DNA of 64,000 bases from Patulibacter medicamentivorans (lineage in GTDB: Bacteria; Actinomycetota; Thermoleophilia; Solirubrobacterales; Solirubrobacteraceae): NCBI RefSeq assembly GCF_000240225.1, contig NZ_AGUD01000295.1:1-64000 (forward strand). The letters run 5' to 3'. The position numbers and the translations under genes were made by a program. Shown here piece by piece: positions 44,458-53,776 of this stretch (the stretch's first letter is position 1; each line of letters opens with the position of its first letter). The notes beneath the pieces are model-generated. The model worked only from the letters and a program-made list of their open reading frames with translations, was not told the DNA's origin and searched no databases.

Positions 44458-45254
44458 GCGGCGCGGAGCGGCTGGCGGCCGCGATCCACGGCGCGCCGGG
44501 ACGCGCCGCGCTCGGCACCTTCGTGGTCGGGGGCTTCCCGACGGTCGAGCTGAGCGGCGCGGCGGCCGCTGCCTCGGCCGCCGCCGGCGCGGCGTTCGTC
44601 GAAATCGGCCTGCCCTCGCGCGACCCGACCGCCGACGGCCCCGCGATCGAGTCGGCGGGACGCGCGGCGCTCCATCGCGGCGCGTCGGTCGACGGGATCC
44701 TGGACGCGGTGGCGGTCGTCTCGGCCGCCGTCCCGGTGGTCGTCATGTGCTACGCGAGCGCGGTCTACGCCCGCGGCCCGGAGCGCTTCGTCGCCGCGCT
44801 GCGGCGGGCCGGGGCCTGCGGCCTGATCGTGGCCGACCTCCCGGTCGACGCCGCCCGCGAGGTTCAGAACGCCTGTCGGCGCTACGGGATCGGCTGGGTG
44901 CCGATCGTCGCCGGGTCGACGCCCCCGGGGCGCCTCCACGCCGCCTGCGCCACCGCCGGCGGCTTCGTCTACGTCGCGCAAGCGGGCGGCGTCACCGGCG
45001 AGCGCGGCGCGATGCCCGACTCGACGGCACCGACCGTCGCCCGCGTCCGCGAGATGACCGAGTTGCCGATCGCGGTCGGGTTCGGGGTGTCGACGCGCGA
45101 GCACGTCCGCGCCGTCGCCGACGCGGGGGCCGACGGGGTGATCGTCGGCAGCCGCGTGGTGCGGGCCATCCAGGAGCACGACGACCCGGTCGCGGCCGTC
45201 GCCGCGACGACGCGGGACCTGGTCGCCGGCCTGGCCGTCGCCCCGGCCGGCTGA
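44454..45254 (+). CDS. trpA: Tryptophan synthase alpha subunit, divergent
   Basis: A 266-residue TIM barrel that cleaves indole-3-glycerol phosphate and feeds indole to TrpB. The catalytic glutamate is in FVEIGLP and the aspartate in DPTADGP. The loop normally reading GxPFSDPxADGP here reads GLPSRDPTADGP. Other blocks are LIVADLPVDAAREV, FVYVAQAGGVTGERG and AVGFGVSTREHVRAVADAGA. The start is coupled to trpB by ATGA. A hairpin (45265-45301) follows the gene. Confidence 0.94.
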   Translation: MSGAERLAAAIHGAPGRAALGTFVVGGFPTVELSGAAAAASAAAGAAFVEIGLPSRDPTADGPAIESAGRAALHRGASVDGILDAVAVVSAAVPVVVMCYASAVYARGPERFVAALRRAGACGLIVADLPVDAAREVQNACRRYGIGWVPIVAGSTPPGRLHAACATAGGFVYVAQAGGVTGERGAMPDSTAPTVARVREMTELPIAVGFGVSTREHVRAVADAGADGVIVGSRVVRAIQEHDDPVAAVAATTRDLVAGLAVAPAG

Positions 45255-45264
45255 GCGCGACGTT

Positions 45265-45301
45265 CGTCGAGCGGCAGCCGTAAGTCCGGCGCCGCTCGAC
45301 G
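45265..45301 (+). terminator. trpBA terminator hairpin
   Basis: A perfect 11-pair stem CGTCGAGCGGC / GCCGCTCGACG with a 15-base loop begins about 10 bases after the trpA stop. Confidence 0.65.
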
Positions 45302-45312
45302 GTTGTCCCTCC

Positions 45313-46194
45313 GTGACCGAAACCTCTGCGCTCGACGCCCGCCGCGACCAGCTGCCGAACGCCGCCGACGGCACCGCCCGCCCCGCGGTCGACGCCACCC
45401 CGCCCTGGCCGATCGAGGTCGTCGACGGCGTCGCCGTCACGACGATGACCGGCACGCCGGCGAACTGCCAGAACGAGGCCTTCTACGCCGCGTTGCACGC
45501 GACCCTCGACCGCCTCGACGACGAGCACCGAGACCGGCCCGTCGTGCTCACCGGGGAGGGGCGATCGTTCTCGGCCGGCCTCGACGTGCGCTACGTCGGC
45601 GAGCTGTTCCGCGACGGCGACCACGACGCCCTGCTGGCGTGGAAGGATCGCTACTTCGCGACCAACCTCCGTCTCTTCGCCCTCGATCGTCCCCTGGTGG
45701 CCGCCGTGAACGGACACGCCTACGCCGGCGGGCTCATCACCGCTCTCTGCGCCGACCTGCGGATCGGCGCCCGCGGTCCGGCCCGGTTCGCCCTCAACGA
45801 GGTGCCGATCGGGATCCCGATGCCGCGCACCTACCTGGAGCTGCTGGCGAGCGCGATCGGCTGGCCCACCGCCTCGCGCCTGTCGCTGCTGGGGACCGAG
45901 CTCGACGTCGAGGCCGCCCACCGGATCGGGGTCCTGGACGAGGTCTGCGACCCAGCCGCGCTGGTCTCCCGGGCGATCGCCGAGGCAGCGCGGCTGGCGG
46001 GCGGCTCGCTGCCCGCGTTCCGGTTCACCAAGCGCGCGGTCCGGGCGCCGGTGCTCGGACGGATGCACGAGGCGGCCGCGGGCGCCGACCGCGCGTTCGT
46101 CGACGTCGTCCGCTCACCCGAGTCGCGGCGGGCGATCGAGCGGCTGCTCGCGACCCTCGACGCCCGCGCCACCGGCACCACATGCTCCCGCTGA
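45313..46194 (+). CDS. Enoyl-CoA hydratase/isomerase family protein
   Basis: A 293-residue crotonase-fold protein with an extra N-terminal 30 residues. The oxyanion-hole blocks are GEGRSFSAGLDVRYVG and AAVNGHAYAGGLITALCADL, followed by a RFALNEVPIGIPMP block. The second catalytic glutamate region differs from authentic hydratases (GIPMPRTY rather than GxxPGxGG), so hydrolase or isomerase activity is possible. The GTG at 45313 is chosen. Its 3' end overlaps the LuxR regulator by 13 bases, suggesting joint regulation. Confidence 0.85.
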   Translation: MTETSALDARRDQLPNAADGTARPAVDATPPWPIEVVDGVAVTTMTGTPANCQNEAFYAALHATLDRLDDEHRDRPVVLTGEGRSFSAGLDVRYVGELFRDGDHDALLAWKDRYFATNLRLFALDRPLVAAVNGHAYAGGLITALCADLRIGARGPARFALNEVPIGIPMPRTYLELLASAIGWPTASRLSLLGTELDVEAAHRIGVLDEVCDPAALVSRAIAEAARLAGGSLPAFRFTKRAVRAPVLGRMHEAAAGADRAFVDVVRSPESRRAIERLLATLDARATGTTCSR

Positions 46195-48929
46195 CCGAGC
46201 GCGACCGCGAGCTGGCGCTGCTCCGCGAGCGGATCGATCGCCTGGCCCGCGACCGCCGCGGCGGCGCCGTGCTGGTGACCGGCCCGCCCGGGGTCGGCAA
46301 GACCGCGCTGCTGGAGGCGGCAGGCGACCGCGCCGCGCTGGCCGGCGTGGACATCGCGGGCGTGGCCGGCCGCGAGATCGAGCAGACCCTGGCGCTGGGC
46401 GTCGTGGAGCGCCTGATCGGTCCGGTCGTCGACGCCCGCGGGGCCGTTGCCGGCGGGCCGACGCTGGCGGCGCTCGCCGATCAGGGCCACGACGATCACG
46501 TGCGCGCCGCCAGCGCCATCAGCCGGCTGCTCGAGGGGCTCGTGGCCGAGCGGCCGCTGGTCGCCTGCGTCGACGACCTCCAGTGGGCGGACGACGAGTC
46601 GGTCGAGGTCCTCTGCTGGCTGCTCGAGGAGTGGGCCGGCGAGGTGCCGGTGCTGTTCGTCCTCGGCCTGCGCGACGGTGACGCGACCGCGACGGTCGCC
46701 GAGCGGATCGGCGCCGCGGGCGCGGATCGCCTGCGTCCCCTGCCGCTGTCGGCCACGGGCGTCGGCATCCTGCTCGCCGGCCACGGCGCCGCCGTCGACG
46801 AGCGCACCGTCCGCGAGCTTCGGGCGCGCACCAACGGCGTCCCGTTCTTCGTCGTCGAGCTGGCCCGCCACCTGGGTGGCGCCGGCCAGGCGGACGGCAT
46901 ACCGGCGACCGTCCAGGAGGCGATCGGTCGGCGGCTGGCGGCACTCGACGGCGACGCGCTCGCGACCATCCGGATGCTCGCCGTCCTCGACGTCGCCGAG
47001 CCAGCCGTCGTCGCCGAGGCGATGGCGCGCCCGCTGCCCACAGTCGAGGCGGCCGGCCAGCGGCTCCGCCACCACGGCCTGCTGGACGACAGCGGCGCGT
47101 TCGAGCATCCGCTCGTGCGCGAGGCGATCCATGCCGGGATCCCCCCGTCGACCCGGACTGTCCTCCACGGCCGCGCGGCGCGCGCGCTGCTGGCCCGCGG
47201 CGACCGGCGTGGCGCCGCCGTCCACGCGCTCGCATCGGCTCCGACCGGGGACGCGGCGATCGTCGCCGCGCTGCGGGCGGAAGCGGCCGCGGCACGCCGC
47301 GACGGGAGCGCCGAGCACGCGATCCGGCTGCTGCGACGGGCGATCGAGGAGCCGCCAGGCCACGAGGCGCTCGCCGAGCTGTTCGAGGAGCTCGCCGACC
47401 TCCTGATCGGCCTCGGCCACTTCGACGAGGCGGTCGCCGCCGCGCGCCGGCTGCGGGGGCTCGACGGCGACGGTCGCGGGACGCACGCGTTCCGGGCCGA
47501 GCTGCTCGAGGCCCGAGCGCTGACCGCGTCCGGCCGGGCCGCACTCGCCCTCCCGCGGCTGCGACGGCTGCTCGGCGATCGGCAGCGGTCGTGGGCTCCC
47601 GAGGAGCGGCTCGAGGCCGAGGCGCTGCTGACCACCGCGGCGGCCGTCACGCTGCCGGGATTCGGCGGCTGGACCCCGGCCGAGATCACCCCCTACGAGG
47701 AGGCGTTCGCCGTCGCCCCGATGCTCGCGTGGAGCACCCTCGGCATGCGGGCGCGCTACGAGTACCTGGTGCACGGCGACCGGGCGACCGTCGTCGATCT
47801 CTCGCGCCGCGGCCTGGTCCCGCCCGCCGACGCGGCGATGAGCCCGATCGTGACCGTCCACATGAGCCTCGGAGCGACCGGCCTGGTCGCCTGCGGGCTC
47901 CCACACGAGGCGCTCGCGCTGCTCTCCCCCGAGCTCGACCGAACCCGGGCCACCTGCTCGCGCCTGGCCGTCGCGCTGCTGCTGGTCGGACAGGCGACGG
48001 CCCGCTTCGCCGTCGGCGACCTGCGCCGCTGCGAGGAGGAGGTCACCGAGTTCCGCCAGCTCCCCGGCGCCCCGCAGTGGGACACGATGATGTTGCCGCT
48101 GCTCTGTCAGTGCCTGCGCGAGCAGGGGCGCTACGACGAGGCAGAGGCCGCGGTGACGGCAGTCCTCGACGACAGCGACCCGCAGCACCGTGCCCGGGCA
48201 CGGCACGCCCACGGCCAGCTGCTGCTCGCCCGCGGCGCCGATCACGAGGCGCTGCAGACCTTCGACGGGATCCGCGCCGACGAGCAGCGCGACCCGGCGC
48301 TTGCGGTCCCCCACCGGACCTGGCGAGGCGGCGCCGCCCTGGCGCTCCTGCGGCTCGGCCGGGTCGACGAGGCCCGGGCCCTGGCCGCGGAGCACCTGGA
48401 GCACGCCGCCTGGTGGGACGCGGCGCCGCTGATCGGCGAGGCCCACCGCGTGATGGGCGAGGTGGCCGGCGATCCCGCGATCGTCGAGCGGGCGCTGCCG
48501 ACCCTCGAGCAGCACGGGATCCACCTGGAGCTGGCCCACTGCCTGTTCGCCGCCGGCCGGCTCCACCGCCGGGCCGGCCGCCGCAGCGTCGCGGCCGACC
48601 GGATCGACGAGGCCCTGCGGATCGCACGTCGCTGCGGCGCGCACGCGCTCGTCGACGCCGCGTCGTCGGAGCTGGCGGTCCTGCGCAGCCGCCCGCAGCC
48701 ACTGGCCTTCAGCGGGCTCGACGCGCTGACGGCGGCCGAGCGGCGAGTGGCCCGCCTGGCCGTCGAGGGGCTGACCAGCGAGCGGATCGCCGGGACGCTG
48801 TTCGTCAGCAGGCGGACGGTCGAGAACCACCTCGGGCGCGCCTACCGCAAGCTCGACGTCGCCGGTCGCGAGGAGCTGCGGGCGCGACTGGCGGAGGGGG
48901 CGTTCGTCGACGCCGGCGGGCGCTCGTGA
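46182..48929 (+). CDS. LuxR-family ATPase regulator (LAL/AAA_16 type)
   Basis: A 915-residue regulator. The N-terminal AAA domain has Walker A TGPPGVGKTALLEAAG and Walker B LVACVDDLQWADDES. A long TPR-like helical middle follows. The C-terminal LuxR helix-turn-helix is LTAAERRVARLAVEGLTSER followed by VSRRTVENHLGRAYRKLDV. These proteins behave as ATP-dependent, ligand-controlled activators. ATG at 46182 lies within the end of the enoyl-CoA hydratase gene. It converges on a second, similar regulator. Confidence 0.93.
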   Translation: MLPLTERDRELALLRERIDRLARDRRGGAVLVTGPPGVGKTALLEAAGDRAALAGVDIAGVAGREIEQTLALGVVERLIGPVVDARGAVAGGPTLAALADQGHDDHVRAASAISRLLEGLVAERPLVACVDDLQWADDESVEVLCWLLEEWAGEVPVLFVLGLRDGDATATVAERIGAAGADRLRPLPLSATGVGILLAGHGAAVDERTVRELRARTNGVPFFVVELARHLGGAGQADGIPATVQEAIGRRLAALDGDALATIRMLAVLDVAEPAVVAEAMARPLPTVEAAGQRLRHHGLLDDSGAFEHPLVREAIHAGIPPSTRTVLHGRAARALLARGDRRGAAVHALASAPTGDAAIVAALRAEAAAARRDGSAEHAIRLLRRAIEEPPGHEALAELFEELADLLIGLGHFDEAVAAARRLRGLDGDGRGTHAFRAELLEARALTASGRAALALPRLRRLLGDRQRSWAPEERLEAEALLTTAAAVTLPGFGGWTPAEITPYEEAFAVAPMLAWSTLGMRARYEYLVHGDRATVVDLSRRGLVPPADAAMSPIVTVHMSLGATGLVACGLPHEALALLSPELDRTRATCSRLAVALLLVGQATARFAVGDLRRCEEEVTEFRQLPGAPQWDTMMLPLLCQCLREQGRYDEAEAAVTAVLDDSDPQHRARARHAHGQLLLARGADHEALQTFDGIRADEQRDPALAVPHRTWRGGAALALLRLGRVDEARALAAEHLEHAAWWDAAPLIGEAHRVMGEVAGDPAIVERALPTLEQHGIHLELAHCLFAAGRLHRRAGRRSVAADRIDEALRIARRCGAHALVDAASSELAVLRSRPQPLAFSGLDALTAAERRVARLAVEGLTSERIAGTLFVSRRTVENHLGRAYRKLDVAGREELRARLAEGAFVDAGGRS

Positions 48930-48962
48930 CGTCGCAGTCGCTGGGCCGGCCGCGACGTCACG
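48925..48962. terminator. Bidirectional hairpin shared by two convergent LuxR genes
   Basis: A perfect 11-pair stem CGTGACGTCGC / GCGACGTCACG with a 16-base loop overlaps the stop codons of both regulators, so one hairpin can terminate both. Confidence 0.7.
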
Positions 48963-51810
48963 CGGGGCCCGAGCGCTCCCCGTCGCGCAGCGCCCGCTCG
49001 AGCTCGGTCCGCGATCGAACGCCGAGCCGCCGGTAGATCCTGCCGAGCTGGTTCTCGACCGACTTCGGCCGCACCACCAGCCGCTCCGCGACCTCGCGGT
49101 TGGAGAGCCCGGCCACGACCAGGTCCACGATCCGCCGCTCGGCCGGCGTCAGGCCAAGCGGATCGTCATCGCGCGCGCTGCGGCGCCCGCCCGCCTCTCG
49201 CAGGGCATCCTCGACCAGCCGCACCCGGCGCGGGTGGCGCGCGAGCTCGAGGCCGTCGCGCGCCGCCCGCAGGTGATGACGGGCCCGGTCCGCGTCCCCG
49301 GCCCACAGGGCGGCCAGGCCGAGCGCGTGCTCGACCGTCGCCCGCAGGTAGGGCGTGGTCGCCGGGTCGAGCGCGGGCGGCGCGACCGGCAGCCCGGCCA
49401 ACCGTGCCTCGGCCGCGGCCCGCGCTCGCTCTCCCGGCGCGCCCCAGGACTCGGCGGCCGCGTGGTGGGCATCCGCGAGCTCGCGGGCCGCGTCGTCATC
49501 CCCGCGCTCGATCGCGATCCGTGCCGCCTCCGTCCGCCACGGCGACGCGGGGCTGAAGGCGATTCCGGCCTCGGCGTCGGCGCGACCGACCTCGTGGAAG
49601 GTCGCCCAGGCGTCGTCGCGACGGCCCTCGGCCCGCTCGACCAGGCCACGAGCGTGCAGCAGCGGGTTGGTCAGCGCCGTCGGCGGCAACGGGAACGCCA
49701 CCCCCGCCTGGTCCAGCTCGGTGCGCGCCTGCACGACCAGGTCCAGCTCCAGCAGCGCCCGAACGCGGCAGGCAAGGGCCATGAACCCGAGGCTCGCCAG
49801 CGGCCCGGTCAGCTCGAGCGCCTCGCCGGCCCGCTCCGCCGCCACGGCGAAGTCGCCTTCGACCAGGGCGTCGTAGGAGCGCAGCATCAGCAGGCCGGAG
49901 GTGCCGAAGAGCGCGTTGAGGTCGCGGGCCGCGTCCTCCCAGGCCGCCAGCGCCTCGCTGATGAACGGCCGATCGTCCGCCAGCAGCAGCGCGAACGACG
50001 CGTAGTAGCCGGAGTTGCGGACGAGGAAGCTCTCGATCGGCCCGTGCCCGTGCCCCAGGCCACGGCGAGCGAGCGAGATCACCACGTCCCGCGGCTCGCC
50101 CGCGACGAACGCGCGCCAGGCGAGGATCGACAGCAGCTGCTGCTCGCCGTCGGTCCGCCCCTCGAGGTCGCGATGGCGATCGACCGCCGGGTCGACGGCA
50201 CCCGGGCGCAGGAGCAGCTGGTCGGCGAGCAGGCACGACTCGGCGACCAGCGCCGTGTCCGGGGAGACGTGCGCGACGCTGGCGGCGTGGACGCGCTCGA
50301 AGGCGGGCAGCGCAGCGTCGATCGTGTCGGCGTGCGAGGTCATCATCGTGTTGCGCTCGATCGCCCACCGCAGACGGGTCTCCTCGTCCTGGGCCCCGGC
50401 TATCGCGCGCTCCATCTCCGCCGACGCCCGGACCGCGTCGCCGGTCTGCCAGTGGGCCATCGCCAGCAGAGCGTGGAGGACCGCCTCGTCGTCCCGGTCG
50501 ATCCCCTCGTCGAGCGCCCGCCGCAGGTACCGGACCGCCGTCTCCGGGGCGCCCGCCAACAGATCGTCGTGACCGGCCCGGATCAGCACGTCCCGCGCCC
50601 AGGGCGCGCGCCCGGGTCGGGTCGCCAGCACGTGCGCGGCGGCCTCGCGAGCCGGCTCGGCCCGCGCGACGAACCGCCGAGCGGCCAGTTCGTGGAGCGC
50701 CTGCCGCTGCCGCAGGCCGATCGCGTCGTAGAGCGCGGACCGCAGGATCGGGTGACGAAAGCCGCCATCGGCCGCCGAGAGCAGCCCCACGTGGCCGAGC
50801 CCATCGAGGGCGTGGGCGACCTCGTCGACGCCGATCCCGGCCAGTGCCGCCAGATCGTCGATCCGCGCGCCCGGACCGAGCACCGCGACGGCCTCGGCGA
50901 CCGCGGCCGCTTCGGGGCCGACGCTCTCGGCACGGGTGAGGATGTGGGCGACGAAGCGGTCGAGCCCGCCCTCCAGCAGCGCCAGGCCGGCGTCGGTGCC
51001 CTGCTGCCGGCGGGTCCGCAGCTCGGCGACGATCTCGATCGTGAGGAACGGGTTGCCGCCGGTCAGCTCGTGGCAGTGGCGCGCGAGGCCGTCGCTCGCC
51101 GGGCTCCGCAGGCCCGAGGCGACGATCGACCGGGTCGCTCGCTCGCTGAGCGGCCCGAGGTCCAGCAGCCGGGCTCCGGCGCGGCCGCAGAGCTCGGCGA
51201 TCGGCGCGGTCCGCTGCTCGGCGTGCCCCTCGTGGAGCGCCACCACCAGCACCAGCGCGCGGCGGTCGATCCGATGGGCGAGCAGCGCCAGCCAGCGCTG
51301 GGTCGGTTCGTCGACCGCCTGCAGGTCGTCGACGACGAGCGCCAGCGGCCGGTGGTCGGCGACCTCGAGCACGTACTCCGTCAGGCCGCGGGCGACGACC
51401 TGCGCGCCCTCGCCGAGCATCACGGTCGGCGGAGCCTCCTCCGGTGCGGCGGCGCCGGTCAGCACCCGCCACGCCGCGACCGCGCGCGCCGAGCTCGGGG
51501 CCCGCTGGGCGCGCGCGTCGACGGCCGCGATCAGCTCGCGCGCCGCCGCGTATCCGACGGCCGTGCGCGTCGGTACCCCGACCGTCGAGGCGACGACCAT
51601 CCCGGCCGCCTCGGCCTGGTGGCGGTAGGCCGTCAGGAGGCTCGATCGGCCAATGCCGGACGGTCCCCGGAGCACCACGAGAGCGCCGCCCGCGCCTCCG
51701 GTCGCGGCCCGGTTCGCGGCGTCCAGGGCCGCCAGCTCGCGCTCGCGCTCGAGCAGCCGACCGGGGCCCCACGAAGCCGGGCGACCACCGTCCTCCCCCT
51801 GCTGACCCAT
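48958..51810 (-). CDS. LuxR-family ATPase regulator with non-canonical Walker A
   Basis: A 950-residue protein of the same type as its convergent neighbour: AAA domain, TPR-like middle, C-terminal LuxR helix-turn-helix (LTPAERRIVDLVVAGLSNRE; VRPKSVENQLGRIYRRLGV). The Walker A loop reads VLRGPSGIGRSSLLTAY, with arginine in place of the invariant lysine. Walker B (LALVVDDLQAVDEPT) is intact. It may bind ATP weakly or act without hydrolysis. The start MGQQGEDGG at 51810 follows a TACGCT -10-like box. Confidence 0.92.
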   Translation of the reverse strand: MGQQGEDGGRPASWGPGRLLERERELAALDAANRAATGGAGGALVVLRGPSGIGRSSLLTAYRHQAEAAGMVVASTVGVPTRTAVGYAAARELIAAVDARAQRAPSSARAVAAWRVLTGAAAPEEAPPTVMLGEGAQVVARGLTEYVLEVADHRPLALVVDDLQAVDEPTQRWLALLAHRIDRRALVLVVALHEGHAEQRTAPIAELCGRAGARLLDLGPLSERATRSIVASGLRSPASDGLARHCHELTGGNPFLTIEIVAELRTRRQQGTDAGLALLEGGLDRFVAHILTRAESVGPEAAAVAEAVAVLGPGARIDDLAALAGIGVDEVAHALDGLGHVGLLSAADGGFRHPILRSALYDAIGLRQRQALHELAARRFVARAEPAREAAAHVLATRPGRAPWARDVLIRAGHDDLLAGAPETAVRYLRRALDEGIDRDDEAVLHALLAMAHWQTGDAVRASAEMERAIAGAQDEETRLRWAIERNTMMTSHADTIDAALPAFERVHAASVAHVSPDTALVAESCLLADQLLLRPGAVDPAVDRHRDLEGRTDGEQQLLSILAWRAFVAGEPRDVVISLARRGLGHGHGPIESFLVRNSGYYASFALLLADDRPFISEALAAWEDAARDLNALFGTSGLLMLRSYDALVEGDFAVAAERAGEALELTGPLASLGFMALACRVRALLELDLVVQARTELDQAGVAFPLPPTALTNPLLHARGLVERAEGRRDDAWATFHEVGRADAEAGIAFSPASPWRTEAARIAIERGDDDAARELADAHHAAAESWGAPGERARAAAEARLAGLPVAPPALDPATTPYLRATVEHALGLAALWAGDADRARHHLRAARDGLELARHPRRVRLVEDALREAGGRRSARDDDPLGLTPAERRIVDLVVAGLSNREVAERLVVRPKSVENQLGRIYRRLGVRSRTELERALRDGERSGPA

Positions 51811-51876
51811 CTCGCTGCGCAGCGTAGCGGCCGGCAGACCCGATCCGGGACGCCCGGCGGCGCCGCGACGCCCCGC

Positions 51877-52419
51877 TCAGACCGCGACCGGCTCCAGCAC
51901 CGTGACCAGGTTGCGGCGCGCCCGGTGCAGGATCTGGGCGACGTTGTTGGCGTTGGTGTCGACCCGGTTGGCGATCTGGGTGTAGGACAGGTCCCCGGCG
52001 ACGCGCAGCACCATCACCTCGGCCTGGCGCGGAGGGATCCGGGCCAGCGCCGCGACCAGGTCTCCGCGCAGCTCGGCCGAGAGCGCGCGCCGCTCCGGGT
52101 CGTGGCGCGGGTCGAGGCTGACGGGGTCGCCGGCGCGGTCTCCCGCCTCGGCGAGCGCGTCGAGGCTGACCACCGCCCGCCGCCGCCGCAGCAGGTCGCA
52201 ACAGGCGTTGCGGGCGGTCGCGAAGACGTAGGTCCGGACAGCGTCGGGATCGTCGCGGACCGCTGGCGCCCGCCGCAGCAGGTTGAGGAACGTCTCCTGG
52301 GTCGCGTCCTCCGCGGCGGCCGGGCACCCCAGCATGCGTTGGCAGAACGCCTGGACGCGCGTGGCATACGCGTCGAAGAGCTCCGTGATGTCCTGCGCCG
52401 TCAGCTGCCTGGATGCCAT
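51877..52419 (-). CDS. ECF-family RNA polymerase sigma factor
   Basis: A 180-residue sigma factor. Region 2 is FDAYATRVQAFCQRMLG, AAEDATQETFLNLL and RTYVFATARNACCDLLRRRR. Region 4 is IPPRQAEVMVLRVAGDLSYT and NNVAQILHRARRNL. The start MASRQLTAQDITELF (52417-52419) is chosen by similarity to family starts; MRKPLPGRS at 52482 is possible. No adjacent anti-sigma gene is seen; the neighbours are the LuxR regulator downstream and an acyl-CoA dehydrogenase upstream. Confidence 0.9.
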   Translation of the reverse strand: MASRQLTAQDITELFDAYATRVQAFCQRMLGCPAAAEDATQETFLNLLRRAPAVRDDPDAVRTYVFATARNACCDLLRRRRAVVSLDALAEAGDRAGDPVSLDPRHDPERRALSAELRGDLVAALARIPPRQAEVMVLRVAGDLSYTQIANRVDTNANNVAQILHRARRNLVTVLEPVAV

Positions 52420-52535
52420 GAGGGTCCGCCTCTCCCGTGCGAGTACGGACCCGATGCTGCGCCCCGGCAGCGGTTTCCTCATGAGGCGCCGACCCCCCAC
52501 TTAGAGCGGGGCCCCAGGCACGTTGGAGGGGTGCG

Positions 52536-53711
52536 CTACCCAGCCGCCACCAGCGGCCGCGCCCGCGCCGTCCGGGCCAGGTGGCGCGAGATCACCAACC
52601 GCTGGATCTGGTTGGTGCCCTCGAAGATCTGCATCACCTTCGCCTCGCGCATCAGCCGCTCGACCGGGAAGTCCCTGGTGTAGCCGTAGCCGCCGAGCAC
52701 CTGGACGGCGTCGGTCGTGACCCGCATCGCCGCGTCCGTCGCCACCAGCTTGGCGACCGACGCCTGGCGGCTGAACGGCAGGCCGCGGTCGCGGCGGCGG
52801 GCCGCCTCGAGCACCGTCGCCCGGGCCGACTCGACCGCCGCCGCCATGTCGGCCAGCAGGAAGCCGAGGCCCTGGTGGTCGATGATCGGCTTGCCGAAGG
52901 TCTCGCGCTGCTGGGCGTAGGCGACGGAGTGGTCGAGCGCCGCCTGGGCGACGCCGACGGCGACGGCCGCGATCCCGAGCCGCCCGCTGTCGAGGGCCTC
53001 GAGGGCGATCGGCAGCCCGTCGCCCTCGTCGCCGATCCGCCGCTGCTCGGCGACCTCGACGTCGTCGTAGACCACGGTCGCGGTCGTCGACCCGGTCAGG
53101 CCCATCTTGGCCTCGGGCGCCTCGGCGCTGAGCCCGGCGGCGTCGCCCGGGACCAGGAAGCAGCTGATTCCGCGCGAGCGATCCTCGGCCGTACGGGCGA
53201 AGAGGGTGTAGAAGTCGGCCTCGCCGCCGTGCGTGACCCAGGCCTTGCTGCCGCGGACCCGGTAGCCGCCCGGGGTCCGCGCGGCCGCCGTCCGCAGCGC
53301 CGCGGCGTCCGATCCGGCCTGGGCCTCCGACAGGCAGTAGCCGCCGAGCAGCTCGCCCGAGAGCAGCGACGGCAGCCACCGCTCGCGCTGCTCGTCGCTG
53401 CCGCGCGTCGCCAGCGGGTAGCAGGACATCACGTGGACGCTGACGCCGACCGCGACGCTCGACCAGGCGCTCGCCAGCTCCTCGAGCGCCTGCAGGTAGA
53501 CCTCGTAGGGCAGGCCGCCCCCGCCGACGTCCTCGCCGTAGGGCATCGCCAGCAGGCCCAGCTCGCCGAGATGGCGGAAGACCTCGCGCGGGAAGGCCGC
53601 GTCGGCCTCCGCCCGGGCGGCGCGCGGCGCCAGCTCCGACGCGGCGACGTCGCGGGCCATCGCAACGACGGCCTCGGCTTCGGGCGAGGGAAGGAGACGC
53701 TCAGCCGGCAT
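52536..53711 (-). CDS. Acyl-CoA dehydrogenase
   Basis: A 391-residue flavoprotein oxidising acyl-CoA to enoyl-CoA. Family blocks include YCLSEAQAGSDAAAL, GSKAWVTHGGEADFYTLFAR, QRETFGKPIIDHQGLGFLLA, QVLGGYGYTRDFPVERLMRE and the catalytic glutamate in MQIFEGTNQIQRL. ATG at 53711 (MPAERLLPSPEAEA) is chosen; the longer frame would cross the operator. It is divergent from a TetR gene with a 16-base palindrome between them, so it is the likely TetR target. Confidence 0.95.
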   Translation of the reverse strand: MPAERLLPSPEAEAVVAMARDVAASELAPRAARAEADAAFPREVFRHLGELGLLAMPYGEDVGGGGLPYEVYLQALEELASAWSSVAVGVSVHVMSCYPLATRGSDEQRERWLPSLLSGELLGGYCLSEAQAGSDAAALRTAAARTPGGYRVRGSKAWVTHGGEADFYTLFARTAEDRSRGISCFLVPGDAAGLSAEAPEAKMGLTGSTTATVVYDDVEVAEQRRIGDEGDGLPIALEALDSGRLGIAAVAVGVAQAALDHSVAYAQQRETFGKPIIDHQGLGFLLADMAAAVESARATVLEAARRRDRGLPFSRQASVAKLVATDAAMRVTTDAVQVLGGYGYTRDFPVERLMREAKVMQIFEGTNQIQRLVISRHLARTARARPLVAAG

Positions 53712-53730
53712 GCCATGAGAGTACCAGCCA

Positions 53731-53746
53731 CAGTACCCAGGTACTG
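53731..53746. promoter_or_regulatory. Palindromic TetR operator
   Basis: CAGTACC-CA-GGTACTG is a perfect palindrome with 7-base arms, located 20 bases before the acyl-CoA dehydrogenase start and 31 bases before the TetR start. A related half-site, AGTACCAG, precedes it. Shape and position suit TetR autoregulation and control of the dehydrogenase. Confidence 0.7.
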
Positions 53747-53776
53747 GTGCTGGGATCAGCACGTTAACCTCGCGTG

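Noticed and set aside
45279-45313. CGTAAGT upstream of the enoyl-CoA hydratase gene as an eighth member of the ECF-like motif set
   Set aside because: GTC falls 19 bases after it rather than 17, and the sequence lies in the loop of the trpBA terminator hairpin.
49234-52683. 1149-codon plus-strand open frame antisense to the LuxR regulator and ECF sigma genes
   Set aside because: It is arginine-rich shadow sequence; the minus strand carries recognisable LuxR and sigma motifs.
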